From NCBI GenBank assembly GCA_945888995.1, contig CAMDBA010000004.1:28909-92908 (forward strand): 64,000 nt of DNA, given 5' to 3'. The stretch comes from a bacterium UBP8_UBA817. GTDB lineage: Bacteria > Margulisbacteria > Marinamargulisbacteria > CAMDBA01. The number at the start of each line of letters is the position of its first letter. Position 1 is the stretch's first letter. This document shows, piece by piece, positions 1 through 7,129 of the stretch. Below the pieces are notes generated by a model, which did not search any database, was not told where the DNA came from, and was given only the letters and a program-made list of their open reading frames with translations. A program made the position numbers and the translations under genes.

Positions 1-1
1 T

Positions 2-1030
2 CTCAAAGCAAAAGACGGTGAATTTAAGCATATGTTGGTTGAGCGGGACGTGGAAGGTGACTTTTCTTGTTTGCTTTTCCCTCTGATTACTAGCGGCGAT
101 GCTGAGAATTCTGCGGTTGAGCGGATGTGGGTGGAATCGATCTGGCTGAAAAAAATCAGCCGTGATATTCATAATCAAAAAATCGGCCTTGAAGGCGATA
201 AAAAAATGAAGATTTCAAAGGTGAAAATTACCGGTAGTATCGGGATTGCCTCGTTTCCGGATGATTTTGGACGTTCTACGATGGGTGGCGCGCTTTTGGA
301 GTCGACCGAAGAAAAAGATTTGTTAATTTATATGTCGGATAAAGCCTTGTATCGGGCGAAGAAAAATGGGCGGAACCGGGTATTAATGTACCGTGGCGTA
401 CAAGGGACGGGTTCTGTCGGTAGTCAGAAGGAACAGGAAAAAGAAGCGTTGAAAGAAGTCATGGGGCAGCTCAAAGCCTTTGATGAAATGACGTATCTGC
501 ATAGCCTGCGTGTCTCTAAAATTGTCGAAATACTGGCGCGTGGAATGAAACTTCCCGAAGAGGATATTGCACTGGTTATGTCCGGTGCGATGTTGCATGA
601 CGTCGGAAAAATGCAGGTTTCGACCGAGGTTCTGCGTAAGCCTGACCGGCTGACGCCTGAAGAATTTGCTGAAATGAAAACCCACACGACAAAGGGTGCT
701 GAGCTGATCGAAAAATATCCCGCTCTTCATAAATATATTAATGCGATTCGCCATCACCATGAAAAGTGGGAAGGCGGCGGCTATCCTGAAGGGATTTCCG
801 GAACCCGAATTCCGATGGAGGCCCGGGTGATTTCTGTGGCGGATTCGTATGATGCGATGACATCTGAGCGGCATTATCGGAAATTGACGCCGAATGATGA
901 GACGCATGCCCGCTCGGAATTGGAAAAGAATAAAGAAGTGATGTACGATCCCGCAGTTGTGGATGTCTTTGTCCAATATTATGACGAGATTTGCCTCATT
1001 AAGGAGTTACCTCTAGATACGCCTGTATGA
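2..1030 (+). CDS. GGDEF-degenerate / HD-GYP signalling protein, 5' end outside window
   Basis: The frame is open from base 2, so the gene begins before the window; the first internal ATG is at 32. The N-terminal visible part is the second half of a diguanylate-cyclase fold: SIGIASFP near base 235 and the terminal KALYRAKKNGRNRV helix. The position expected to hold GGDEF reads VEGDF (about bases 50-64), so cyclase activity is probably lost. The C-terminal half is an HD-GYP domain with HDVGK (about 597-611), the HHHEKWEGGGYPEG segment (about 755-790) and VADSYDAMTSERHYR, the signature of cyclic-di-GMP phosphodiesterases. The likely role is c-di-GMP hydrolysis in the cytoplasm, with the degenerate GGDEF as a possible regulatory module. 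It overlaps trpE by four bases (ATGA), implying cotranscription and translational coupling. HD-GYP family assignment is firm; activity is inferred. Confidence 0.85.
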   Translation, partial: LKAKDGEFKHMLVERDVEGDFSCLLFPLITSGDAENSAVERMWVESIWLKKISRDIHNQKIGLEGDKKMKISKVKITGSIGIASFPDDFGRSTMGGALLESTEEKDLLIYMSDKALYRAKKNGRNRVLMYRGVQGTGSVGSQKEQEKEALKEVMGQLKAFDEMTYLHSLRVSKIVEILARGMKLPEEDIALVMSGAMLHDVGKMQVSTEVLRKPDRLTPEEFAEMKTHTTKGAELIEKYPALHKYINAIRHHHEKWEGGGYPEGISGTRIPMEARVISVADSYDAMTSERHYRKLTPNDETHARSELEKNKEVMYDPAVVDVFVQYYDEICLIKELPLDTPV

Positions 1031-2427
1031 GTACGCCTATTTCCCTTACGCCCGTTTATAAAGAGTTATTAGGTGATCTGGAAACCCCCGTTTCCGTCTA
1101 CATGAAGCTGAACCGTTCGGACAGTTTTCTGCTCGAAAGCGTCACGGGGGGTGAGCAGGTTGCGCGGTATTCGTTTATCGGATTTGATCCGTTTTGCGTG
1201 TTTGCTGCGTCCGGTGACCAAGTGAAGATCCAATATCGGGACAAGCAGGTTATTTCGACTGCAAATCCTATTGATGCGCTGCAGTCGGTTCTGGAAGAGT
1301 ATGAATTGGTGGCGTTTCAGAATTTGCCGCCGTTTCTGGGGGGGGCCGTCGGCTATTTTTCCTGGGAAGTGATGCGTCATATCGAATCGTTGGAGACCGG
1401 ACACGACTCTGATTATCCGATGGCGCATTATCTGTTTCCGCAATCGTTGGTTATTTTTGACCACGCGCTCCGAAAATTAATTCTGGTGGTGCTGGCAGAG
1501 CCCGGGCAAACTGAGGCTGCACAAGCCAAACTAGAGGCCCTGGAGCTCTGTTTGAGACAGCCATTGGCCGCTGATCCGATTTCGATTCCGGCTGTTGAAG
1601 GCCGGGATATTTTTGACGGAGTGAAGTCGACTTTTAGCAAAGACGAGTTTATCCGTGCTGTCGAATCGGCTAAACATGCGATTTTTGAAGGAGACGTGTT
1701 TCAGCTGGTGCTTTCTCAGCAATTTTCTCTTTCTAGCCCGAAACGGCCGTTTGATGTGTATCGGACGTTGCGTTATATCAATCCGTCGCCGTATATGTAT
1801 TATTTTGATTTTGATACTTACCAGGTTATTGGATCTTCGCCTGAAATTTTGGCGTGTTTAGAAGGTCGAAAGGCCTTTTTGAGGCCGATTGCCGGGACGA
1901 GGCCCCGAATCAAGGACCAGGAAGACGCCATGGTCCAAAGCTTGCTTGCCGATGAAAAAGAGCGGGCCGAGCATATTATGCTGGTGGATCTTGCCCGAAA
2001 TGATTTAGGCCGGGTGTGTGACTATGAATCCGTGGTGGTATCGGGCCTGATGCATGTCGAAAAATATTCGCATGTCATGCATATGGTATCGGACGTGGAA
2101 GGCGTGCTTCAGGAAGGGAAAACGGCATTTGATTTATTCAAGGCCTCTTTTCCGGCAGGTACCGTCAGCGGTGCGCCAAAGATCCGGGCGATACAGATCA
2201 TATCCGAGCTTGAACCTCAGGCGAGGGGTCCGTATGCCGGTGCTTTAGGCTATTTTGATTTTCGCGGCAACATGGATTTATGTATTATTATCCGCACGAT
2301 TTTATCGAAAAACGGACAATATTTTATTCAGGCCGGTGCCGGCATTGTGGCTGATTCCGTGCCTGAAAATGAATATGAAGAGACCCGTAATAAAGCCAAA
2401 GGCGTGGTGTTGGCCTGTCTGGAATAA
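1027..2427 (+). CDS. trpE: Anthranilate synthase component I
   Basis: A 466-aa protein of the TrpE/PabB chorismate-binding family. It converts chorismate, with ammonia supplied by TrpG, to anthranilate in the first committed step of tryptophan synthesis. The C-terminal catalytic half is well conserved: the GDVFQLVLSQQF segment, SPYMYYFDF, IGSSPEIL, RPIAGTRPR, LVDLARNDLGRV, SFPAGTVSGAPKIRA and the terminal GAGIVADSVPENEYEET. These are standard family motifs. The start overlaps the stop of the HD-GYP gene in an ATGA, and trpG follows after 13 bases, so the three genes look like one transcript. PabB (aminodeoxychorismate synthase) is the main alternative; the PIAGTRPR form and pairing with an adjacent glutamine amidotransferase favour TrpE, although the TrpG partner may serve both. 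No trpD, trpC, trpF, trpB or trpA is visible here. Confidence 0.9.
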   Translation: MSTPISLTPVYKELLGDLETPVSVYMKLNRSDSFLLESVTGGEQVARYSFIGFDPFCVFAASGDQVKIQYRDKQVISTANPIDALQSVLEEYELVAFQNLPPFLGGAVGYFSWEVMRHIESLETGHDSDYPMAHYLFPQSLVIFDHALRKLILVVLAEPGQTEAAQAKLEALELCLRQPLAADPISIPAVEGRDIFDGVKSTFSKDEFIRAVESAKHAIFEGDVFQLVLSQQFSLSSPKRPFDVYRTLRYINPSPYMYYFDFDTYQVIGSSPEILACLEGRKAFLRPIAGTRPRIKDQEDAMVQSLLADEKERAEHIMLVDLARNDLGRVCDYESVVVSGLMHVEKYSHVMHMVSDVEGVLQEGKTAFDLFKASFPAGTVSGAPKIRAIQIISELEPQARGPYAGALGYFDFRGNMDLCIIIRTILSKNGQYFIQAGAGIVADSVPENEYEETRNKAKGVVLACLE

Positions 2428-2440
2428 TTGAGGATACCTT

Positions 2441-3007
2441 ATGATATTAATGATCGATAATTATGATTCGTTTACCTTTAACCTGGTTCAGTACCTGGGA
2501 GAGCTGGGCGCGGAGCTCAAAGTGGTCCGTAATGATGAACTAACCGTGGCCCAGGTGGAGGCGTTAGCGCCTCAGTCGATTGTCATTTCTCCGGGACCCG
2601 GACGGCCGGTCGACGCCGGTATTTCAGAGTCGGTGATCCGGGACTTAGGCGACCGTATTCCGATTTTAGGGGTGTGTCTGGGTCATCAGGCGATCGGTGA
2701 AGTGTTTGGCGGGCGGATTACCTATGCGCCTACATTGATGCACGGCAAAATATCTCCTGTTTTTCACGGCAATAATAGGTTGTTTAATACGATTTCCAGT
2801 CCTTTTGATGCGACGCGATACCATTCGTTGGTGATCGACCCGGAAAGCCTGCCTGCCGAACTCGAAAAGACAGCCTGGACCGAAGACGGGATCATCATGG
2901 GTGTGCAGCATCGCAACTACCCGATCCATGGGATCCAATTTCACCCTGAATCGATTCTCACGATCTGTGGGAAGACGATTTTGAAGAATTTTTTGGCGAG
3001 TGTATAG
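2441..3007 (+). CDS. trpG: Anthranilate synthase component II, glutamine amidotransferase
   Basis: A 188-aa class I glutamine amidotransferase, the usual length for free-standing TrpG/PabA. It hydrolyses glutamine and channels ammonia to TrpE. The catalytic triad is visible: the nucleophile Cys79 in GVCLGHQAIGEVFGG, and His168/Glu170 in QFHPES. The oxyanion-loop segment PGPGRP is also present near residue 51. The ATG at 2441 follows a GAGG ribosome-binding site (about 2429-2433), 13 bases after trpE stops. The protein cannot be distinguished from PabA by sequence, and in many bacteria one subunit serves both tryptophan and folate synthesis. The operon appears to end here: the following 525 bases carry no protein gene on this strand. 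Confidence 0.92.
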   Translation: MILMIDNYDSFTFNLVQYLGELGAELKVVRNDELTVAQVEALAPQSIVISPGPGRPVDAGISESVIRDLGDRIPILGVCLGHQAIGEVFGGRITYAPTLMHGKISPVFHGNNRLFNTISSPFDATRYHSLVIDPESLPAELEKTAWTEDGIIMGVQHRNYPIHGIQFHPESILTICGKTILKNFLASV

Positions 3008-3032
3008 AGTCCCAAATGCTTATAATAAAGCA

Positions 3033-3257
3033 GCAAGGAATTCTTGCGTTTAAAGTATGACTCGTAAACGCTGGAAGGTAGCCATATGCGCTAAAGGCTT
3101 TTTGCTTCGGTTTGAAGCTTTTTATAGGCCTAGATGGAGGTGTGTTTGCTGACGAGTGATAGATCCCGCAAAAGGGTTTGCGGCTCTAGGTCTCGTTCAA
3201 AAAGCTGTTTTGCCTACCTGCCGTGCACCTCGTAATATAAGGGGTTTTCGGTTTTTT
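3033..3257 (+). ncRNA. Putative structured non-coding RNA, family not recognised
   Basis: The stretch has no open reading frame but contains nested complementary segments that form a long rod. The outer stem is AGGTAG (3076-3081) with CTACCT (3214-3219). Inside it, AGCTTTTT (3116-3123) pairs with AAAAAGCT (3199-3206), then CCTAGA (3129-3134) with TCTAGG (3185-3190), and a tip hairpin CCGCAAA/TTTGCGG (3166-3172/3177-3183). Two small hairpins precede it (GCAAG/CTTGC at 3033-3047; GCGTTTA/TAAACGC at 3046-3071). A TATAAT lies at 3021-3026 and a T-run at 3251-3258 could end the transcript. The rod with internal loops recalls 6S RNA, but no 6S, SRP, RNase P or tmRNA consensus was recognised. Strand is inferred from the TATAAT and T-run. 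A structured 3' untranslated region of trpG is an alternative. Confidence 0.5.
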
Positions 3258-3532
3258 TGTGTTTTTCAATCATGGAGATAGGTTTCAATTTGTCTTTTCA
3301 TTGTAAACTTGACCAATTTCTATTGTGATTTTGTGAGTAGATGTACTTTTTGGTAACACATAAATTAACTTTAATGTATCTTTTTGTTACACAAGTTAAG
3401 CCATTCATGCACTTTTTAGCATGCTTGGGGAATTTCAGGAAGAGCCCCATTGGCTAGACGTTCTTTGTAATCTCTTTTGTTGAAGCGATGAGGTAGGTTT
3501 GGCGCCTTACCTAGCGGTCGATGCTCGGGGCA
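3258..3532. other. Non-coding gap, no recognised feature
   Basis: Between the putative RNA and the end of queF the sequence is AT-rich and shows no supported open reading frame, tRNA or clear terminator. A weak inverted repeat (AGGTA ... TACCT, about 3491-3512) lies downstream of the queF stop but has no T-tract on the minus strand. Confidence 0.5.
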
Positions 3533-3922
3533 TTACTTTTCCCCTCGTTCTATGTAGCAGGTGCTATCAATCCCACCGCGCGTATTATAAATCGTGGTGA
3601 TTTTGAGGTAGCGGGGAGCGAGGACGGGGTAGAGGTCCTGGAAGATCCGGTTGGTGGCGGCTTCCTGGTAGATGCCGATGTTACGGTAGGAGATCAGGTA
3701 GTATTTGAGGGATTTGAGCTCAACGCATGTCTGATCGGGGATGTATTCAATAATCAGCTCGGCAAAATCGGGAAGTCCCGAAAATGGGCAGACGGCTGAG
3801 AATTCTTTGGTTTTATATTCGATGACTTGTTTTTCCCCGACATAGGGAAAAGCTTCCAGAAAATCGCTCTGGATCATGTCTTCGGGATCAAATTTAAAAA
3901 TGCGTCCTTCTGGAATAGCCAT
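3533..3922 (-). CDS. queF: NADPH-dependent 7-cyano-7-deazaguanine (preQ0) reductase, type I
   Basis: A 129-aa QueF of the short type I subfamily. It reduces the nitrile of preQ0 to the aminomethyl group of preQ1, a cytoplasmic step of queuosine biosynthesis. The nucleophilic Cys45 and the acid Asp52 lie in AVCPFSGLPDFA, and the family motif ELKSLKYYL follows at about residues 68-76; NTRGGID is near the C-terminus. It is somewhat shorter than many type I enzymes at its C-terminus but holds all core motifs. The start ATG (3920-3922) sits only seven bases after a TATAAT, so the mRNA is probably leaderless. queC, an earlier step of the same pathway, lies nearby on the opposite strand. Confidence 0.93.
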   Translation of the reverse strand: MAIPEGRIFKFDPEDMIQSDFLEAFPYVGEKQVIEYKTKEFSAVCPFSGLPDFAELIIEYIPDQTCVELKSLKYYLISYRNIGIYQEAATNRIFQDLYPVLAPRYLKITTIYNTRGGIDSTCYIERGEK

Positions 3923-3929
3923 GCGCTCT

Positions 3930-3957
3930 ATTATACCTGGAAATTTTATTCTGTGAA
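3930..3957 (-). promoter_or_regulatory. queF promoter giving a near-leaderless mRNA
   Basis: Read on the minus strand, TTCACA (3952-3957) and TATAAT (3930-3935) are separated by 16 bases, a good sigma-70 type promoter. Initiation about seven bases downstream would fall on or next to the queF ATG at 3922, leaving no room for a Shine-Dalgarno sequence. Confidence 0.65.
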
Positions 3958-3991
3958 TGCCTGTCTAATCTCATTCTGACCCAACGGTCAC

Positions 3992-4020
3992 TTGCCAGGC
4001 TTCCCTTTCACTGTTAAGAT
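3992..4020 (+). promoter_or_regulatory. Promoter of the initiator tRNA gene
   Basis: TTGCCA (3992-3997) and TAAGAT (4015-4020) are separated by 17 bases. The tRNA begins 13 bases after the -10 element, which fits a short precursor leader. Confidence 0.65.
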
Positions 4021-4033
4021 GCTGTTTCGTTGT

Positions 4034-4108
4034 CGCGGGGTGGAGCAGTGGTAGCTTGTCGGGCTCATAACCCGAAGGTCAGGGGTTCGAATCCTCTCCC
4101 CGCTACCA
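4034..4108 (+). tRNA. Initiator tRNA-fMet (CAT)
   Basis: A 75-nt cloverleaf can be drawn with CAT anticodon and encoded CCA. It is an initiator by two features: three consecutive G:C pairs in the anticodon stem (GGG CTCATAA CCC) and an unpaired first base. Here C1 faces U72 instead of the more usual A72. The T-arm is GGGG TTCGAAT CCTC, with a minor mismatch. The last 21 bases and the following 36 bases are repeated 185 bp downstream (4273-4329). Confidence 0.95.
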
Positions 4109-4329
4109 ATTATCTTAGAGATAATTCAGACACAAAAAAATAAATTGTTAGAGAATTCGAATCGGTAGGAGCGCCGACCGAGCAGGGAGGAAGAGTGAAG
4201 GCAATCTGGTTGCCTGAACGGAAGCGACAGACGCTGCCTGGCTTGAGCTGCCAGTGGCAGGTCAACGAAAGGCGAATCCTCTCCCCGCTACCAATTATCT
4301 TAGGGATAATTCAGACACAAAAAAATAAA
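4088..4329 (+). repeat. tRNA-3'-end direct repeats bounding a small structured insert
   Basis: Bases 4088-4144 (T-arm 3' part, acceptor strand, CCA and 36 downstream bases) recur at 4273-4329: 57 bp with a single mismatch (4120 A versus 4305 G by alignment). The intervening 128 bp (4145-4272) contain several hairpins: TCGGT/ACCGA near 4162-4182, GGCAA/TTGCC near 4200-4214, and CTGCC-TGGC/GCCA-GGCAG near 4234-4260. No protein-coding potential is supported. The arrangement resembles attL/attR of a tRNA-targeting element reduced to almost nothing, or a tandem duplication of a tRNA-linked structured sequence. Confidence 0.8.
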
Positions 4330-4452
4330 ATTTTGAATCTTTGTTTTCACAGCGCAAACATCCGGATAAAGCCCGTAGCTAGCCGGTTTATCTCACACTG
4401 ACTTCATGCTAGGATTTTGCGATGCGGATTAACCTTAAAGATCTGATGGTAT

Positions 4453-5124
4453 ATGTCTAAATCAGCCCTGGTAATGTTCTCCGGTGGTCAGGACAGCACG
4501 ACATGTCTTGCAGTGGCGCTGTCTCGGCACGAGCACGTGGAAGCGGTTGTGTTTGATTATGCTCAGCGGCATCGTATCGAATTGAGTCAGGCTCAGAAAT
4601 TGGCTGATTTGGCTGGGATTCAGTTGACCTTGGTCGATTTAACGGTGCTGTCGCAATTAACCCCAAACGCCTTAACCCGTTCGGATATTCCGATTACAAC
4701 AGATGCGTCAGGGTTGCCCTCTACATTTGTGCCGGGGCGTAACCTGGTTTTTTTAAGCTTTGCCGGAATTGTGGCCCGTCAAAAAGGGATTCACACGATT
4801 TACGGCGGGATGTGCGATACGGATTTTTCAGGGTATCCCGATTGCCGAGATGCCTTTGTGAAGTCGATGAATCAGACGTTGAATTTGGCGATGGATGAGG
4901 AATTTGAAATCGTGACGCCGCTTATGAATCTGACTAAGGCTCAAACGGTACAGCTCATGTCGGAGCTGGGGCGGATCGAGTGGTATGCCGATACTCATAC
5001 ATGTTATGAAGGGCGTCGGCCTGCGTGCGGCGTGTGTCCTGCGTGTGAACTGCGAATTAAAGGGTTTCGCGAGGCGGGGATTCGGGATCCGTTGGGGTAT
5101 GAGATTGAGGTGGGGTGGGGGTAG
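4453..5124 (+). CDS. queC: 7-cyano-7-deazaguanine (preQ0) synthase
   Basis: A 223-aa QueC. It is an ATP-dependent enzyme converting 7-carboxy-7-deazaguanine and ammonia to preQ0 in the queuosine pathway. The PP-loop SGGQDS is at residues 10-15, and a zinc-binding set follows the pattern Cys184-x7-Cys192-x2-Cys195-x2-Cys198 near the C-terminus, both standard for the family. The length is typical. No strong Shine-Dalgarno sequence precedes the ATG at 4453. QueF, which uses the product, is encoded 530 bp upstream on the other strand; queD and queE are not in the window. Transcription converges with smpB, with a hairpin between them. Confidence 0.95.
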   Translation: MSKSALVMFSGGQDSTTCLAVALSRHEHVEAVVFDYAQRHRIELSQAQKLADLAGIQLTLVDLTVLSQLTPNALTRSDIPITTDASGLPSTFVPGRNLVFLSFAGIVARQKGIHTIYGGMCDTDFSGYPDCRDAFVKSMNQTLNLAMDEEFEIVTPLMNLTKAQTVQLMSELGRIEWYADTHTCYEGRRPACGVCPACELRIKGFREAGIRDPLGYEIEVGWG

Positions 5125-5140
5125 GATTTCGTAATTTGAA

Positions 5141-5169
5141 CCGGTCGCAGTTTGCGACCAGTTTATTTT
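5141..5169. terminator. Hairpin between convergent queC and smpB
   Basis: GGTCGC (5143-5148) and GCGACC (5154-5159) form a perfect six-base-pair stem with a five-base loop. A T-rich tract (GTTTATTTTA) follows on the plus strand, so it can terminate queC; it abuts the smpB stop codon and may serve both directions. Confidence 0.7.
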
Positions 5170-5620
5170 ATCCCCTGTTTTTATGCGCCAACCCGCGTTC
5201 GATATCTCGTTGGCTGTCGCGTTTTTTGAGGTCGTCGCGTTTGTCGTAGGTTTTTTTGGACTTGGCGAGGCCGAGTTCGACTTTGAGGCGGTTTTTGGAA
5301 AAATACATGGCGACCGGGATAAGGGTCAGGCCTTTTTCCTGGGTTTTTTTGGTGAGTTTGACGACTTCGGATTTGTGCATGAGCAGTTTTCGGTCCCGAG
5401 TCGGACTGGGGGCCTGGAATTGATACGTGCCGGTATAGGGTAAGATGTGGCAATTGATCAGCCAGAGTTCGCCATTGATCACACGGGCAAAACTATCCTG
5501 AAGCGTGGCATGGCCTGCCCGAATGGATTTGACTTCGCAGCCTTCTAAAGAAATACCCGCCTCGAATTTTTCGAGGATTTGGAAATCGTGATAGGCTTTT
5601 CGGTTTTGGATACTTTTCAT
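5168..5620 (-). CDS. smpB: SsrA (tmRNA)-binding protein
   Basis: A 150-aa SmpB, the partner of tmRNA in rescuing stalled ribosomes. Family motifs are clear: NRKAYHDFQILEKFEAGI and LEGCEVKSIRAG near the N-terminus, DSFARVINGELWLINCHI in the middle, LIPVAMYFSKNRLKVELGLA and the basic tail KKTYDKRDDLKKRD. The ATG at 5620 is chosen over an upstream in-frame TTG at 5659 because family similarity begins at MKSIQNRK and because a promoter overlaps the longer extension. The distance from the -10 element to the ATG is nine bases, so the mRNA may be almost leaderless. The ssrA gene was not found in this window. Confidence 0.95.
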   Translation of the reverse strand: MKSIQNRKAYHDFQILEKFEAGISLEGCEVKSIRAGHATLQDSFARVINGELWLINCHILPYTGTYQFQAPSPTRDRKLLMHKSEVVKLTKKTQEKGLTLIPVAMYFSKNRLKVELGLAKSKKTYDKRDDLKKRDSQRDIERGLAHKNRG

Positions 5621-5629
5621 GATGGGTTT

Positions 5630-5659
5630 AGTGTACGTCAATAATAGTCTGCCTATCAA
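5630..5659 (-). promoter_or_regulatory. smpB promoter, very short leader
   Basis: On the minus strand TTGATA (5654-5659) and TACACT (5630-5635) are spaced by 18 bases. The predicted start site lies two or three bases before the smpB ATG (5620). Confidence 0.45.
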
Positions 5660-5684
5660 CTTATACTCATCATAGGATTTGATG

Positions 5685-5714
5685 TTGGACGTGGGTTTTT
5701 TTCTTGGCTATCAT
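5685..5714 (+). promoter_or_regulatory. Promoter of the glycan cluster
   Basis: TTGGAC (5685-5690) and TATCAT (5709-5714) are spaced by 18 bases. The predicted transcript begins about four bases before the ATG at 5726. No Shine-Dalgarno sequence fits in between. Confidence 0.45.
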
Positions 5715-5725
5715 GACAAGACATC

Positions 5726-6130
5726 ATGATGACCGAACCCACTTCCATTTTATCCAACCGAAAAGCTGAGATTTTAGCGCATTTTGTCTGTCAAAATAGT
5801 GGCAATTGTTGCCGATATGAAGAGGGTGTCGTGTACGTAAATGCGCCTGAAGCGGCGCAGATGGCAGGGGTGATGAAGCTGGATGTGCCGACGTTTATGT
5901 CTCGCTATGTTAGGCGGCGTAACGGATGGATGATGGTGTCTGACCGGACGCATCGGCCGGATTGTTTTTTGGATGAGTGCAGCCGGTGTCAGGTGTATGA
6001 GGCACGGCCGGCTGCTTGCCGGACGTATCCGGATTGGCCGACTATTTGGGAATCTGATGAAGCGGTGCGTTGGGAGGCTGCTTCATGCCCGGGATTGGCG
6101 GCGGCTATCGTCCAAGTAGGCTTGTCATGA
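5726..6130 (+). CDS. YkgJ-family cysteine-cluster protein
   Basis: A 134-aa protein of the YkgJ / CxxCxxCC family, proposed to bind zinc or iron through a cysteine cluster. Cys22, Cys28 and Cys29 lie in VCQNSGNCCR; further cysteines follow in PDCFLDECSRCQVYEARPAACRTYP and in SCPGL near the end, giving the usual spacing. The biochemical role of the family is not established. Two tandem ATG codons occur at 5726 and 5729; the first is taken. Its stop overlaps the start of the following glycosyltransferase (ATGA at 6127-6130), so it heads the glycan operon, although nothing in its sequence ties it to glycans. Confidence 0.85.
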   Translation: MMTEPTSILSNRKAEILAHFVCQNSGNCCRYEEGVVYVNAPEAAQMAGVMKLDVPTFMSRYVRRRNGWMMVSDRTHRPDCFLDECSRCQVYEARPAACRTYPDWPTIWESDEAVRWEAASCPGLAAAIVQVGLS

Positions 6131-7128
6131 GCATAGCGGATCACTCGATTATCTATATTCATCGTGGGCGAAATGCCAAGTCGATAGCGATTGGCAAAGC
6201 GCTGACTCAGCGTGATTATAATTTTGATTACCGGGGCGGCTCTTTGGTGCTTTTGCTATTTAAAGCCTGGATTGCGTCGACGGAGATTCCAAAGGCCGAT
6301 GTATATTTTATCGAAGGGGCATTGTGCTTCTGGCCGGCGTATTTTCTGAAGAAAAAATATAAAACCGCCAAAATCCTGATGATGGTGCCGGAACCGGCCT
6401 TCTATCTGGATCCGAGGCGGAACTTCCTGCAAAAATTATTGTTTTATTGGCGGATGTGGTTGTATCGACATGTGTTCGGGTTTATTGTGGTTTCGGAAAT
6501 GGTGAAGGCTGATATACAGCGGTATTGCAAACAACCGGTTTTAATCGGGCATCATTTCGTTTCGAATATTGAGCGGTTTTTGCCCTTGAAATCTGAAGGG
6601 GGGTATCAGATTTTATTTGTGTGTGACCGGCCTTCCGAGACCGGCTATATCAAGGGCCTGGCTGAAACCATCGCGATTTTTACGGAATTAAACACGCTGC
6701 TTCCCGAGACGCGTTTGGTTATCGTCGGGGCGGGGTCCGATCAATTATCATTTTCTCACCCTCATATTCGGGCATTGGGACATGTGGATATGACCGATAT
6801 TATTCCGACATGCCGGATTATTTTAGCGCCGGCCAAATACGATGCGTTTCCATTGGCGGTAGTGGAATGCGGATTAGTGGGGGTAGTGCCGGTGATTTCA
6901 TCGCATGTCGGGGTAAAAGAAATAATCGAGCCGATTTGCCCTGAACTGGTTATTTACTCCAATGCGACGTCGGATTATGTCGCGGTTATCAGGTCGGTTT
7001 TAGAATGGCCGGACGAAAAATATACGGATGTGATGCAAAAACTCCGCAAGAAATTGCAGGTGTTAAATGAAGAGTCCTGCCTGGCGGAATATCGGGACGC
7101 CTGGACTCAGTTATTGGGGACACGCTGA
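6127..7128 (+). CDS. GT-B fold glycosyltransferase (GT4-like)
   Basis: A 333-aa glycosyltransferase. The start at 6127 is preferred over upstream in-frame codons because it forms the ATGA overlap with the previous stop and begins MSIADHSIIYIHRGR. The C-terminal half has the GT4 nucleotide-sugar site: a strand-loop ILFVCDRPSETGYIKGL, VIVGAG, IRALGHV and the acidic APAKYDAFPLAVVECG segment, in which the usual E-x7-E appears as a weaker variant. It most likely transfers a sugar from a nucleotide donor to a growing envelope glycan on the cytoplasmic side of the inner membrane. Donor and acceptor cannot be read from the sequence. A deacetylase gene follows after one base. Confidence 0.8.
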   Translation: MSIADHSIIYIHRGRNAKSIAIGKALTQRDYNFDYRGGSLVLLLFKAWIASTEIPKADVYFIEGALCFWPAYFLKKKYKTAKILMMVPEPAFYLDPRRNFLQKLLFYWRMWLYRHVFGFIVVSEMVKADIQRYCKQPVLIGHHFVSNIERFLPLKSEGGYQILFVCDRPSETGYIKGLAETIAIFTELNTLLPETRLVIVGAGSDQLSFSHPHIRALGHVDMTDIIPTCRIILAPAKYDAFPLAVVECGLVGVVPVISSHVGVKEIIEPICPELVIYSNATSDYVAVIRSVLEWPDEKYTDVMQKLRKKLQVLNEESCLAEYRDAWTQLLGTR

Positions 7129-7129
7129 G

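Noticed and set aside
3521..3799. A 92-aa open frame antisense to queF
   Set aside because: It is the reverse-strand shadow of a clearly conserved enzyme gene.
3008..4330. tmRNA gene near smpB
   Set aside because: No tag-coding sequence and no tmRNA tRNA-like ends were found; the only tRNA-like parts belong to the initiator tRNA and its repeat.
4330..4452. A preQ1 riboswitch in front of queC
   Set aside because: A GATAAA/TTTATC stem is present, but no preQ1-I, -II or -III consensus could be matched.
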